64,000 nucleotides of DNA from positions 62,001-126,000 of the forward strand of contig SSNU01000088.1 of assembly GCA_012064415.1 (NCBI GenBank). The letters are read 5' to 3'. Both the position numbers and the translations under genes were made by a program. Source of the DNA: Gyrodactylus bullatarudis (Eukaryota > Platyhelminthes > Monogenea > Gyrodactylidea > Gyrodactylidae). The notes below the pieces were generated by a model. That model saw only the letters and a program-made list of their open reading frames with translations. It was not told the origin of the DNA and did no database searches. Shown here one piece after another: positions 37,701 to 52,700 of the stretch (position 1 is the stretch's first letter; the number at the start of each line of letters is the position of its first letter).

Positions 37701-40700
37701 TGAGAGGATCTAACTTGTCTTTTAACTGGTTGGGAAACATTGTTCATTACGTTACTCACACCAACAAATGTGATAGGGATATATATGACTCTTACATGTA
37801 TATCCCAAAGCTGCCCAATAAATTACATGTAAAACAGAGGGACTTACGCACCAAAAAACTGATCAATCAGATTTAAAACCAATATTTTGTACACATTTTC
37901 TTTATATAAATCTAGCATGTATAAGCTGATGAGTATGCCACGAAAAAAAGCGCTATATTCTTATTACTAATTGGTATCACCTTCTCTCTTATGGAAATAT
38001 GAAAGATATCCGGCAAGTTAATTCATATTTGAAACTTACAAGCACCAAGTTTTATCACTTTTTTCAGAAATTTTAGAAAATAGTTTTTCAAGAATAAAAT
38101 TTCTAGATATTTATTACTTGTGTATGTATTTAGTTAAAACTGTTGTATTCCTCAATATAGTGTAGCTGAATATGAGATGAAAATGAATTCAAAATCCTAG
38201 TTCTGAATAGTTAACTTGGTTAAAGAACAAAATTAAAAGACAATGAAATGGATAATGAAGTCTTAAAAAATCTTTAGGAGGTAGCAAAAATAAATTAGGT
38301 CTTCTTCATAAATGTTTCTTTATCTTTCAGTTCTTCGACTTTAAATTGCATTACTAAATCACAATTATAGATGGATTAAATTTGACTGATCATTTGATCA
38401 TTAAGTATCGATGTAATGAGAGAAAGTAAAATTGAATAGTCAAATAGAAGCATGTTGCAGAGTATACCCAAGACTATGCAAGAGTATTTGATATGTAAAT
38501 AAGATGATCATGGCATGTAGAGATTAGTTACAGTTCCAGAGGCAGAAGGAACACGTCAATTGATATATTGGCCCTTGAAGAGAAATTTTGTAGCTTTTCC
38601 TTTTAGTGAATTTATTCTGTTAGAGTTTTGTGTTTACCTTCAGTTCTCACATAAACATACAAAGAGTTAGTTGGTAGCTTATTTCTGGACAAATTCAGAA
38701 AATGTAAGAACTACCTAGAGAAGGAACAATTTCTTGTTCTTGTTGATTATCAAAGAACTTACTAGAGTAATATATAATAAAAAATAGTTTAATTTTCCAA
38801 GTTTTCATAAATTTTACTTTAAAATATTCGTGTCTGAACTGGGAAAAATTCATTCTTGAAAACTCAAATGGACAATTTTCATGTTCGAGTATAAAAAATT
38901 CCATTCAGAGTTAAAATATTGAAAAAATACTTGGTTGAAATGCTACAAAAATTATTCATGTAAATTTAATTCTTTCATCTCGTAGTAAAATTCATTGAAA
39001 AATCTTGGCGCATGTTAAAATATTTCATTTTCTATCGAGAATTTGTTTCTTCTCAGAACAAACTTTTATAGGAAAAAACGAGAACAAGGCTATCAATCAA
39101 ATACTTACCATAAAATTATTTACAGTAGCGAAATAAATGGCTAGAAATGCCAGCCATATAATACATGTTGTGTACATTGTAAATCCAATGTATTTGGACT
39201 CATTAAAATTTTCTGGAATTGTACGAGTCTTGACGGCGTAGTAGGTACAGAAAATGATCAGGAATATATTGTATATGAGAGTTATCAGGAAGGTCTTGTA
39301 TTGAATGTCACATCTTATGATCTAGGTGGAAAAAGTATGAGATTAATATTATGCTCATATAAGCAATATTTCAAGAAGCTCACAAGACCATCGAGTTTAC
39401 CGTCAAACTTTTTAATGTTTGGCGGATCATATAGGAACCAGGTGGCCGAGAGGATAACCTGGAGGCCAATTAATGTTCCAACGATGACGAGTTGGGATTT
39501 TGGCGATACAAATATGGGTCTTTTAGTCGTGCGCTTAGCGGCATCGAAAATTCTGGCCAGCCGACTAGTTTTGGTCAACATGGACGCATACATGCAAGTG
39601 AAGCCGAGGCCGACACCAATACGCTGGATGGTACAGGATACAATATTTGGTAGGGAAATTATAGAAAAAGTAATCAAATAACAAATAAGACAACCGGCCA
39701 AGAGGATACTCGATAACTCTCGGCCACTGGCCTTCACCATCGGAGTCTCACGGAATATGAAAAATGTAATCATTGTAAAAAGTGTGAAGATGATTCCAAA
39801 GACACTGACAATAGTTGGAATGATGCCGAACCAAGAATCGAATGAGATATAGATCATCTGGAAAAAATTAAGTCAGATTTATTATAGTTTTATGATTAAT
39901 CAAAAAATATTCTAAAGAATTTTCCTCAAGGTTTCGTATGTCTAGCTCTCTATTACCAGATTGACTTTCAAAGTCATATCCTTCAAGATCATGGCCGAGA
40001 TCACTATTTCGTAATCAAAATTAAGCAGAATTAAAGGTTCACTCAGATGGGTTATTTTCATTCTAAAAATACCGAGTTTAACCCTTCAAGTCCCAATGAG
40101 TCATACATATATGGGAGAGGTAGCTTTCTCAAGCGATAATTCTGTTTAAAAGAAACGGAAAATAATTTATTGACCACTTTTCTAAAAGAAAAAATAATAT
40201 TCTTTCGAATGAACTATGACTTGTCAATCCATAATTTTCTATTAAAAAGTTATGACCATTTAGAAATATATAAATTTCATCGAAAATATAGTGAACGTTG
40301 ATTTGAAAGACCAATTCCAGAGATCGAAGAGTAAAAAGAAAGAAACCTTTATCAAGAAATCAAACCCATAGAATTCGTAAATGTGATCACTTTGATTTCA
40401 TCTCTTGAAATTAAAATTTTAGTCATTTTTTTGGCCAATGACTCCTAAAATAAGGGTTGGTTTTTGAAAAACAGTGTATATTGATAATCAGCATATTCTG
40501 AAACCATACAAAATTTCCAATCTTAGCTATGACCCTTGAAAAAAATTTCTCTGGGTCTTTGGGGGTTTAAACGAACTTTGAACCCATTTCAGATGTGCGA
40601 AACTTGTTTCATTTATTCTTTGGAAAATGATTTCACTAAGTTGATTTAACAATCGACATACCCCTCTTTTCAATCAAAGCAAACAACTACGTCAATAACT

Positions 40701-43700
40701 CAAACGAGTGGAAGACCCCCTTTTTTCTTATTTCATGTTGTAAAAGTTAATTAAGTTAAGACTATGTGCAGACCTCAACAATAGGCTTTTTACCAGGGTA
40801 TAAAAAATTAATTTTTCAAATCTGCTTACAAGGGGTGATATTAGACTAAAATTAGTTTGTCTGTTATCAATAGCCGCAACAAAATTGAAAGATAAATTAA
40901 TCAAAATTAAAATGATGATTTAAAATATCTCTTTAAAAATGGTAAGGAGAACTGATTAGAATAAACACTAATATAAGGTACAAATTAATAAGGTACATAC
41001 TTTTCTAATGACACATTGAGTCTTGTTATGATTTGGCCAAAATTCAATGTCACAATCAATGCACGAGTTATTGACAATAATCTGATTACTAAGACACTCC
41101 TCACAGTTCCAGCAACAGGGGACCTCTTTGGAATATTTGCGAACAAAGCCTAGGCTGAAAGAATTGTATTCAACATTGATGAGATGGAAATAAATGAAGG
41201 CTCCCATAGTTAATAACTAAAACTTACTTGCAAGTTTTAATTAACTCATAATTTTGAGCCTAAAAGTTTTTCAGTTTTACACCTTTTTCTACAGATAGAC
41301 CAATACAAGCCAGAAGACAACAGTAGTCAGGTAGCAAGCGAACAACGTTATAGTCAATCTTTGCTGAACAGCTCCCTACTTGGTTCAAAATTATGATAAG
41401 ATTACTACATTTTTGAAGATAAAACTTGAGAAACTCAATAAATGGTCAAGATATATTTTAGTGAATGCGTAGTAAAAATTCATTGAAAATTGAGCGGCGA
41501 TTTGAAAAAACTTGGATTTTTAGAACTGAATAACATAATCATGAAGCATTTCCGAAACATAATAATAATGATTAGAATTGATAGTTTTATCAGAAAAGTT
41601 GGTACTAATATGAGGTTAAAAAATTCACCCTACCTTAGTATACACTTACACTGTTCAGCAAAAATTATGTATTATTTTGATTTTTTGACATCTTATAGAT
41701 TCTGATGCGCTGAATTCAATGGTGTAAACCGTTTTTCGATTGATTTGGGAATCTCGACAAAAATTGGATCTGAAGTTTTGATCCGAGTTTTTTTAATCTC
41801 AGTGATCTGGTGGCGGTATAAAAGACATATATGTGTCATATGATACACCAAAATGTAGCTAAATAACTCTTCTTTCTAAATAGTTTTATCTCAGTATGGT
41901 TAACAGATTTTTTTGAGTAAAAAATCAGCGTCAAAGCTCAAAAATTTGAGCATTTTATAATAATTTTGTTATGCATTCAATAATTATTGAATTTGTGAGA
42001 CATTATACACTTTTTGTCTATATTTATACATTTTTTCTTGCAATTTTCTAAAATATTGAGTTTAAAAAAATAGTAAATGCTCATCTTCATTTCAATTAGC
42101 ATCAGATTGGTCAGATTATAATTGAGCAGTGAAAATGATCGAGAAAACTTTCACAAGATGATCGTTCATAAGGTCATTCAATCTACCCTAGAGTCACAAA
42201 TTAATAACCACAGGGTGTTTTGGTAAAAAGATTTCGAAAAGTACCTAACGAAAAAAGAAGAAGGATACATACTAGAAATCGGAATATGCATGGGAAACAT
42301 TAATTCCGTTGTTTTTGTGTTCATCTAGTGGAATGTTTTGATAAAAATCTCAATTCTTCTCCCCCTTGATCACGAGTGGGGGGACTCAAAAGTTTCGTCT
42401 CACGTCACTTATACAAAAAGAGAGATGAACACAATATACATACTTATCTGGTAAAAAAACTAAATTATTACTTAAAATTTATGAGATTATACGCAACAGA
42501 CTGTGGAAAATTATCTCACGAAATTCCATTTCCAGATCATGCAATATTCATAAATAATAACAGTAAAACTATATTACTGTACTATTTGTATCTGTGTATT
42601 TGTGTACATATGGGGTATAATGTGAGATAAGAGTAAGTTATGAGTGATGTTTACCTGCAATCCTTGGAACATCGACTCTCTGGAACTGTGCCCATTGTTT
42701 CATTTGGCCATATTGGACGGAAGTTACTCATCTTCAATACTCCAGCATGATATGTGCCCACCTTATTGTAAGTGTAATACTTGAAGTTGGAATTAGAACT
42801 AATGGCATAGTTGTAGATTCCATACTTGGCGAGACCATCTCCATTTTCATCGAAATTTACAGATGAATTGAATTTCTCTGGAATAATAATAAGATTTAGT
42901 AAAAGAAGAGCATAAGACAGGTAAAAATTTTTAATAAACCTGATTGACATGAAGATGAGATTTTAATATCTTGACATCCAAGTCTCGAGAAAGTCAAAAA
43001 GTAAAACTTTCGAATTCTTCTGCAAAAAAAACTCAATTTGGCTAGGATAAGGCTCATTCGAAAATGCGATCAAAAATTCCAATTTTTCAATGTTTGATCT
43101 AAAAATTTTCATAGATTATAATTATAGCGAATAAAAAATGATTCAATACCGAAATCCGGGATCAGTATGAGACAAAATTTCGAATTTGGCCCTTGAAACC
43201 CGTCATTTTTTGATAAAAAGTTGAATTTTTCACTATCTTGGCCGAATTCTAAAATATTTGAATGAAATAAGAAGATGCCAGAGTATTTCACAACTGTTTA
43301 GTTCTCTATTTCGGGCATACTCATCTGTCTGATACACACCATCCAAATAAAGATTTTACAAATAAGAGAGTAGACCTTGTTCGACCAGTTTTGCAGTTTT
43401 TTTCAACTAAGTCATAACTGTTGAAGAAATTTAATTTTTTAGTTAAAACACAAGTCATGATTAATTCAACTAGCTTTGTAATTCTTCCTCAGAATGAATT
43501 GAATAAGTATCTAGTTCCGTATCTTGCTCAAATTCTGGTCTTGAATTCAAGGATTCGAGATCTTTCAAAAATGCCTCAATTCTACAGAATCTTGGATGAT
43601 TTTATCCAAGGCGAAATGTCACCTGAATACTCTTATAGAACGCTTAACCAAAAATCTTTCAAATCAAAGTACCCAGAAATATTGATGCTTTTCAATTTTG

Positions 43701-46700
43701 GAAATATCTAAACAGAGTGATTGCCTTTCTAATGGTATCGAATTTGTTTGAATTTATTTTAGTTTAAGTGACATTACTTATCGTACCACCTAATTTATTA
43801 GAAGATTAGTTTAGAAAAGAAAATTTATTCCCGAAAGTTATACAAGAGTGAAAATCTTTGGTACAGAATTTCAGGCGTTTAAGTCCCTTAGAGTTCCGGA
43901 GAATTTAATTTCATAATTCGCATTCAATCGTTTGCCTTTATCCTCTGATTACTTGGGTCATTTTTTGATTCGGAAATTGAAATGTTTAGCAGATGGATTT
44001 AAAGCGATTACAAATTCGAATTTTACAGGTATGATTACTCGATAAAAGTTATCTCAATTTTTATCTATAACCTTGGGAAATAGGCTTTCAAAAAATTTTT
44101 TTTTTTAATTTCAATTTCTGGAAAAAACACCTTTCTTTAAATAAGTATAGCACTAATTTTTGAGGCTTAGATGTATAATGATGAATACTCTTGGAATTTC
44201 CTTTCGTAAGAGACTTGTGTGTTGAGAGAATTAAATGAAAATATGGGAAGAGAGAACATGCGATAAACATAAGATTCCAATTATAATTCCCTGGTGTTGT
44301 ATGGAAGAATTCAATTTTGTTGTTGAAATCAGTACTACAATTAGCTTCAATTTTAATGAAAAAATAAATATGATCAATATATAGATAGAAAGGAGAGAGT
44401 TAGTAGTCTGTGAGTATAGATATGGCTATTCTGTTTTGAAGGGCAAAGAACCGAAAGGAAAGATGTAGAGATTGAGAGTGAGTGGGATATGACTCTCTAC
44501 TTTATTAATTCAATTGATTAGGGGACTTTTTTTGGTAATAAACATGGTCATGTCACGCGAGGAAAATATAATTAGAGATATTTTTCCCTCAAGTTATAGG
44601 GAACTAAACAACGAGAAAATGTAAGAGACTCTGTGGAGTAGACTTCTTCCTGATTGTATTTCAAAATGAACACTTTTAAAAGTACAACCCGTTTTCTATT
44701 CCTCTCTATCCAAATCATTTAATTTACTCAAGTTATGTACCTAAACCATGATTCTATCTGACCAATGAAATTTAAGTATGTAAATTATTATTTCTGAATA
44801 GGGTTTTATGGGAAATAAATAGCTTGAAGTAGATTAGACTTCTCAAAATGATGTACAGGGAAAACCTATTTTTATAATGTTTCTTAAATATTTGATTTCT
44901 ACTAAAATTTTATAAATAAAGCATATTTAACTTATAATAATCAGTCATTTGGCTTATAACCCAGAGTTAACACTTTATCCTTTTCATTTCGGCTAAATAC
45001 TTGGACAAAGCTTCAACATGTTCTTCACTTGGCATCATATGAAAGAATAACAAATACACTTTTTGTTAATGATATTAACTTGATATCATGGTTAATCATG
45101 ATTGTATAGTAGTAGAGAGGTCAATTTTTTAACATCCAGATGTACAAAGCTCATTTTAAAGAGAATTTTTCAACGTAAAAAAGTTCCTAATAAACTATGC
45201 ATTTTAAATTTTGCTAACTCCAAATCGAAATTGAAAATGCCGATTTTTGAATTAGCGCCAATTTTCAATGAATTTTTCTACTAAAATTGATAGAAACTAA
45301 ATTTTGTGCCATTTGAATACAATTTTAATTAGAAATAGGTTCGTAAGGTATTGTTCAGCACTGGATATTCTAGTAATTTTTTTTATTAATTTGGGATCTG
45401 TTGAAGATGGTTGTGAAAATGGTATTTTGGGGTATCAGAGAATCAAAAATTTTGAATTTAAATTAGATAGATGGCATTTTCTAAGCTAGATCTAACAGAC
45501 TCGCATTGCAGCCGGAACATTGTCTCGAAAAAAAATTTAACTCTCCCTAATGTATAGAAATCAGATTTATCATGAAATGAAATTCATATACAGAGATTAT
45601 TTGAGTATTAGCAATTAACTCTGGCGATGATATGATTCACGCAATTTGTCAAAAGCTTCCGAAACTCCGCTTAAAATCATATTTGTAGATATAAAAGAAA
45701 AGATTTTTTATTCACTAAATGTACATTTCAGTAGTGACACATACATACAGATAAAAGTTTAAAATTGATTGAAAATAATAAATTACGAATACTGAAAGAA
45801 GTATAGTAAAAGTTGAAAAATATAAGAATATAATGTGAGACCATGGTAATTGAAGATTATAAGAGTAATTTTTCTGAGCACACAGGTTTGGTTTAAAGTG
45901 ATTGAGGAAGAATTTTTCCTTCACCCACAATTCTGCGCTGTGATCACCTGCATTATTATACAAAATTGAGTAATTAGAAATTGAAGCCTCATGATTCTCC
46001 TGTTAATTAGAGAATGATCAGAGGCAATTTACCAATTCTTTGTCAACTATCGAGGTACTTAAGAAACAAATGAACTAGATTTCTTCCACGAATGAGCCAA
46101 TGTTTATAGACTGTTAAAACTGTAAAGGGAAATATGCTTTGGAAAACTGGAGCAGGTGGAGTGTGATGAGAGGATAACGAAACAAGGAAGAATCTCTGAC
46201 GTGTATAAAATAAACACAAATCAATCATTTCAACTATGGAAAGAGTAATAGTAGATCTCTGGATAAAAAATTAATGAATAAATGAAATGATAGATAAACT
46301 CTTCCCTTTGTAATAAGAGTAATAGGTGAGCTTGGTGTGTGTGTTAATGGGTGAAGAGTACTCTCGTAGACTTTTCAAATAGAGTCAATCTCTTTTGGCT
46401 AAACTTTTTTAATGTAAAATTCCATCAATTTGAGAAAACTGATCAAGGTAATGTGTGCTTTTATGTATGTACTCGTATACTATACCACATCAAGGCTATT
46501 TATTGTATGTGAATTAAAAAAAATCAGTTCAAGTTATTGTAGAAGATTATTCATATTATTGAATGAGCATAGTAACTCGTATTCTATTCCGAACTGTAAT
46601 TCATTCATTAAGCTTCTATAAATTTTACTATATTGATTGAGATATTATCTTGAATAGATTTTTATGAATTAGCGTGGTATTTATTGCCTATTAGGTAACT

Positions 46701-49700
46701 TATTCGCCCTTCAATTTCCCTGGGCTATGTGAGTATTTTGATATTTTTCTTCAAAAGTCTAGGCATTCACTTTAATTCATTAAATTGAATTTAAGACAAG
46801 ACCTCAAGACTCTTATTCCAGATACAATTTTATCACGTAAGTAAACAAGGAGTATTCCCCATGAGTAATTTGTTAATTTTAAACATTTCAGTAGTGTATA
46901 CCAGCTGTATTTCAAGATTTCATCAAACTTTAAGGTTTTATGCATCAAGAATATTTTTAATTTAATCTAATAATTCAATTACTTTTCAGTAGCTGTTCAG
47001 ATTCTAGGGTTTGAAAGGAGATAAATAAACTTCCCGCTGCTCGATATGCAACTGTAGTGGTATTTAAATATAAACATTTAAAAGTACACTCTAATGGAAA
47101 GTATGCAAGTTTGTTGAGTTCATTAGATGAAGCTATATGTAGCTATCAATTTGAAGTAAAAATAAATTTCTGAGTTACAATCAAAGGTGTAAATTTCTTA
47201 TGATCAGCTTTCAGGCAGTATGAGAAATCCAAAGTATACTTGCTTAAAGTACAAATCCAAAGTAAAAATATAGAGTAGTATAGATAAAACCACTAAAAGT
47301 TGCTTTAGAAGGGTTATAGTAAGGACGAAAATTTGTATTGTATTTTGTTGACGAGAAATACGCAAAATATTGTTACATAAGCCTAACAAGATCATAGGGA
47401 GGCTTTGTAAGAAATTAAAATTACTATGGAGTAAAATAATTTAAGAAAGTTAATAGTTGGGGCACTTTAGTCATAAATTTCAGTTTTGTATGTATTGGGC
47501 AGTTGGGTGGAAAATTGAAAAATGTAAATTTAATTTATCCCTCAAGTGTGTATCTATTCTCGGCTATTGGGGGGAGGGAACTAGCTCAACTATCAAGGAA
47601 GATGACATTTGTGAGTATGAGGCAATGTGACTTTCGGAGAAGAAGAAGGGAATTTGATTATCTCATATTTATGGATACGATTGCATTCTCAATTACTTTC
47701 GAGCCGAGGTTAGTAGGCAAATAAGGAGTGGGGAGTCGAAGAGGGAAAGAAATGTTCTGCAATCTATCGTATCTTATATTATCCAGATAATTCAGGAATC
47801 TAACCTGGCATTTGATTCCAAAGGCTACTATGGACGATTGAAGGGCAAAAAGGTTATACTTGAAACTGTTGGCCGATTCCTTTAGGATCCAGCATTAGAA
47901 AATTGCTCTACATCTCGAAATTGTATAAATGAGTATCGTAGCCCAAGTGTTAAGGTAAAAGTTGATGATTCAAGTTCATATCTGATTGACTCCTAATTTT
48001 CCAAAGAAATAAAACTTTGTTCCCATAGGATATGAAGCAATAATATTTTCTTTATCTGCTTATTATTACCATAAATCATTAGAATCGTTCGATTTTTCAA
48101 ATATTTTTGGTTGAGCAGTGCCCCTTTTGATGATGAGATTACTATTTTTGAAGATAAAAATTAAGAAATTCATTTAATGGCCAGATATTCCGGATTTTAG
48201 TGAATGCGTAGTAAAAATTCATTAAAAATCAGCGGCGATTTAAAAACTTTTGGATTTTTTAAACCGAATGAAATAATGGAGAATCATTTTCGACACATAC
48301 TTCAATACAAAATAATGCTTAGAATTTATAGTTGGTCCTAAAGTGAGGTTAAAAATTTCACCCTAGCCTATTGAGCACTGCTCTAGTCAGCATATCCGGA
48401 AAATAAAAAAACATGAAAAAAGATTAAATTGGGACGGCATAGATTTTTACAATTCATGACAAAATCACTATTTTTAATGAGAAAAAGTTGAAAACGTTTT
48501 CATTCTAATGCTGAAATTCCGTTTTTCCTTGCATTTCTCAACTATTTTGAACAAAAATTTTCAGCTCAAAGTTTTTGAAAAACTAATCACACCAAGTAAT
48601 AGCTTCATTATATATATTTACCTGCAAGTAATCGGCTATTTTAACCCTTAAAATTCCAGTTATCGATAAAAAATTGGGTCATTTATATCCAAAAACAGGC
48701 TACCATGAAAGCTTTAACAAATTGCATATAATTCTACAGTTATGATTACTCTTTATCCCACTTATTATCTCTGACCTCGGGAAATAGGTTTTCAAAAAAA
48801 TGTTTTAAACAAAAATTAACTTTCTATGAGTAAGTATAGCACTAATTTTATACGAAAATGATATGTGATAGAAGGGTTAATACCCACAAATTATTTAGTA
48901 TACTAAAATTAGTAAATGTATATAATTCTCTGTGTTCACCATCAAAAGTTAACTATAATTGATTACTAAACTGCATACACACTACATAATATAGTATTAC
49001 ACTTGAGTTTATGATTTATTGTTGATTCACTTTCAATTAATTAATCAGATCTACTATGATTATTTATTATCTGCCTCACTCTCTCTCTCTCTCTTGCATC
49101 AGCATTAAAGATTAACAGACACTTGATAAGACTACTTTCAACTTTGGCCAGGTAGATTAATGATTGGGAATAAAGAGTTAAGTGATTCTTACATTGATAG
49201 AAAAAGGATTAGATTACATATAGATGATATCTCTCCATTCGGCCATCTCAGCCAATGAGAAAAGAGCAATGATTATGTATTCGAATGAGAGAGTATGAGC
49301 AATTTTCAAAAGAAATAAAGGTCAATCAAAGTTTCCAGGAGAAATGTTGAAATAAACAAGGAGAACTATAGAATTTCCCCTTAACACTTGACTTGATAAG
49401 TTGACAATAAATATTTTATGCTCCAAGAATCGACCAAAAATTTAATGCCAAAACAAGATTTACACTTGGTGTTTGAAATGTTTACAATGCAGCATTGATA
49501 AAAGCAGTACAGACTTGAAAAGGTGACCACTAAGGTGTTCATTAGTTATAAGCTAATAGTGCCTATTTCTTGAGGTCACCTAAGGTGTATTTAAAAGTTA
49601 TCACAAGATCTATACCACTGTGTATAACTCATCTAACTTTTTAATCGATTTGATAGAGGATTAAATTTTGAGAGAGAAATCCTTTCGAGTTGTATATTTT

Positions 49701-52700
49701 AAATTTTATTTGAAAATTTAAATTTTTAAATCCACGCCAACAAATTTTGAATGAATTTTACTACAATAATTGATAAAAATCACGTTTTTGAGCAGTCTGT
49801 ATGACATTTCTAATGGAATTTGTTCTGATAATTATTTAAAACATATCCTGATCCTTGTCTGAAAATTTTAATGGGTTTTAAAGAATTTTCTTATGAGTAT
49901 CCGAACAATGAAATTTTTGAATTTAATTTCGTATTTGTAATAGTGCTACACTACTCACAAAGTTTATCTAGAATTATTTCGTTCTCAAGTGCTTTGGTCC
50001 TTATTCATATTATAAAAAAAATAAAAACTATCTCTAAATGACCATTTTGGTCCATATTCCCCAGGTTTAAGGTGCGAGATTTACGAAGATAACTTTATCT
50101 TTTAAAGTCAAATCTTGCTGAATTTCAATGAATTGACCAAGTTTATAGTAAAATTAATTGTCACAATGACAACACTAGTTGTTCAATACAAAGCCTTGGA
50201 GCTTACCCTATAAAATTTATCAGTCTCACTTCCAGGAAATTATTGAGGTAAGACAGATTTATTGCAACAACTCGGTTAGATTATAAAGTATTATATATAA
50301 CCACTGGCTTATTAAAAGACTATCCAAGTTTTATTACCTATTCGTTTGTTAATTTTGTCTCTCTGTGTCGTCTACAATGCAAGGAAGCAAGACTAAGTAG
50401 GCAAAGCATGAGGAGAGCATCTCGGTTTATGTAGAAACTTTCTTCCCTATAGAGAGTCTCTCTAAAGTGTAGAGTTTACACCCTATCTGTATGTATGTAA
50501 TGATAATTCAAAAGAAGAGGAGAGAGAACAAGACTAGAAATTGAATATACAGATTCAATGTATTGGCTTGTTTCTATAAATTGCATTCAACTCGCTAGAA
50601 CTACAGAAGAAGAATGTGCAAAAAAGTTGAAGGAATGATGAAAAAGAGAATATGGATTACAACCACTTGTGATAATACTAATAATAATATTAACTTAAGC
50701 AAATAGTGTGATCACCACTCTTCCCCTTTTTAGGAATGGGTTAGGAAAATTAGAAATACGACTCAATATTGATTAGAAATTTAAATTTGGACGCATCCAA
50801 CTTTAAAACAGTCTAGTTTTGACCTGGAATAATATTTCATTATGAAATTCTAGGAAAGGGCTAAACTTTTAATTCTGCATTTAATGGTAAACGTGGATTT
50901 TCTTAACTTTCTTATTTCTGAAGCTAGAATTTTGAAAAGCATACCAAACGATAGATCTTTATATAACTAAATCTTTTACATAAAAATATTTTCGAAAAAA
51001 TATTATTTAAGGCTATTTATATGAAACACAACAGGAATCCTATTTAAAAATCAAAAATTCAATGTGCTTGAATTTCATTGGTTGAATGTTCCCTATACTC
51101 TCATTGGTTCAGAAAAATCATGGTTTAGGTATATAAGCGAGATGTAAAAAACGATTTGGGCAGAGTGGGATAGAAAACCGGTACTTCACCTGTATAGTTA
51201 TATGAGAATGTATAATATACAGTGTATATACGAATTTATGACTTTTACAAAATTCTTTTATTATCAATCAAGTCGAAAATGATGAAGATTTTTGGAATCT
51301 AGATAATGAGGGCCACTTTAACTATATAAAAGAAATCAAATTCCAATAAAATTAAGGCGTATACCAAAGGGAGAGTGATTAAAAGTTGATTTTTAGGTAC
51401 ACAAAAAGACAAGAGCTCACTAAAAATAACTCAAAATTCATTAAAAAGGGAATTTGGCGCTACATTGAGGTTTGAAATGTGCCATAATCTTGATCAAATT
51501 CAATTTCTTGATGAAAAAATTGAGAATTTTATAAAGATTATAAATTTTTATCTTCATATTAGCTAGGTGCGGGAAATATTCGAATTTTAGATCTTATTTT
51601 TGCCTTGTTTTTTACAATTCCAAAGAGATAATCTCTAAAATTAGTACAAATTTCAATTTTTTAGCAAAAGTGAAAAATTCAAATCTTCTCGTACATTTTA
51701 TTTTTTAAAGATCTGAATGAATTTATCCTGCAATCCGATCTGATCAACATTTAACTCGCAAGAACTACAAATCAGTGTGAAGGACAAAGAATATGGATTA
51801 CCACTTGTGATAATATTGATATGATACAGTGGTATGACACTCCATATAAAAGAATTTATTACTTTGCCGTTATTATTCTAATTTTCTAAAATAATAATAT
51901 ATAATTTTATTTCATTCATTCATATATTTATTCAAGTGATATACTTCTCTGTGGTTTCTTATGCATCTCTAGAAAATTTCTTAACTGGGTCATATGCTTT
52001 TTATAGGGCTCATGCAGGGGGGGGGGGGGAATAATTTTCTACTCGAAAAAGAAATAGTCTAGATTTTATGCAGTGGGAGTGTTATAATATAATATTTATA
52101 GTATAATATTAGTATAAAGATGGTTTTTTTTCAGTATAACAACTCCCCAAGAAAGATTGAACAAATATTTTCCGGATATATATAGTATATTACAATTTCT
52201 CATGTCTAATATATTCTATGCTTAGTATATTAGAGTCACAAGTATTCATATTAATATACTTGGTTGAAAACAGTTTGGAGGGAAATTTATCATGGGAATT
52301 TTCTTAGCTAATTTTTTGTAGAGGAAAAGAAATGGTCTCTCTGATTAAAGAGAATGTTAATTATGTGTATGTGTATTAGATAGAAAGTCAACATTTTTTT
52401 AGCCTCGATTTTTCAAAATGCGCCAAAATACTTGAATGAATTTTTACTACGACAAGTGACAAGATTAAGATTTTTGAATTTCAAAAATAAATAGGTCTTT
52501 TAGGGAAAATTGAGTATCTTTGACATGTTGAGAGAAATGCATGAAGAATAATTAATAGGCTCACCTTGGATGGTATTATTGATGAGGATTTTGTAGAAAT
52601 CTTCCCCATTGTAGTTATTGAGCTTTTGGATGCAGTCATCTTTCTGGGTTGGGATGGCACTATTTTCACATAACAAAATCTGCAACTCACGCAGGGCATA

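Larger units (their letters stand above)
37008..37948 (-). mobile_element. Penelope-like retroelement fragment with inverted 333-bp arms
   Basis: The left arm 37008-37340 and right arm 37616-37948 are exact reverse complements wherever I compared them. Each is 333 bases with no gap, around a 275-base spacer. The minus-strand frame across the right arm and spacer encodes a GIY-YIG-type C-terminus. Penelope-like elements carry such an endonuclease and are often flanked by inverted or direct terminal repeats. No reverse transcriptase lies upstream, so the copy is 5'-truncated. No clear target-site duplication. Confidence 0.75.
36320..39108. other. Receptor intron containing a Penelope-like fragment
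   Basis: Donor GTAAGT (minus strand) just below 39109, acceptor AAG before 36319. It holds the palindromic Penelope-like element at 37008-37948. The rest is AT-rich with no recognisable gene. Confidence 0.6.
41155..42654. other. Receptor intron with a MITE
   Basis: Donor GTAAAC (minus strand) just below 42655 and acceptor CAG before 41154. Contains the repeat copy at 41285-41345 and the MITE at 41369-41653. A third repeat end 'catcttcatttcaattag' near 42085 resembles foldback-element termini. Confidence 0.6.
42878..52564. other. 9.7 kb receptor intron, repeat-rich
   Basis: Donor GTGAGC (minus strand) just below 52565, acceptor CCAG before 42877, phase 1. Contains foldback and dispersed repeats (42930-43300, 43960-44165, 48116-48380, 48660-48860, 49728-49850), (ct)n near 49078 and a G-run at 52017-52029. 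Open frames inside lack recognisable domains. Confidence 0.6.

Noticed and set aside
39301..39681. 126-codon plus-strand open frame
   Set aside because: Antisense shadow of the receptor seven-helix exons (39109-39857).
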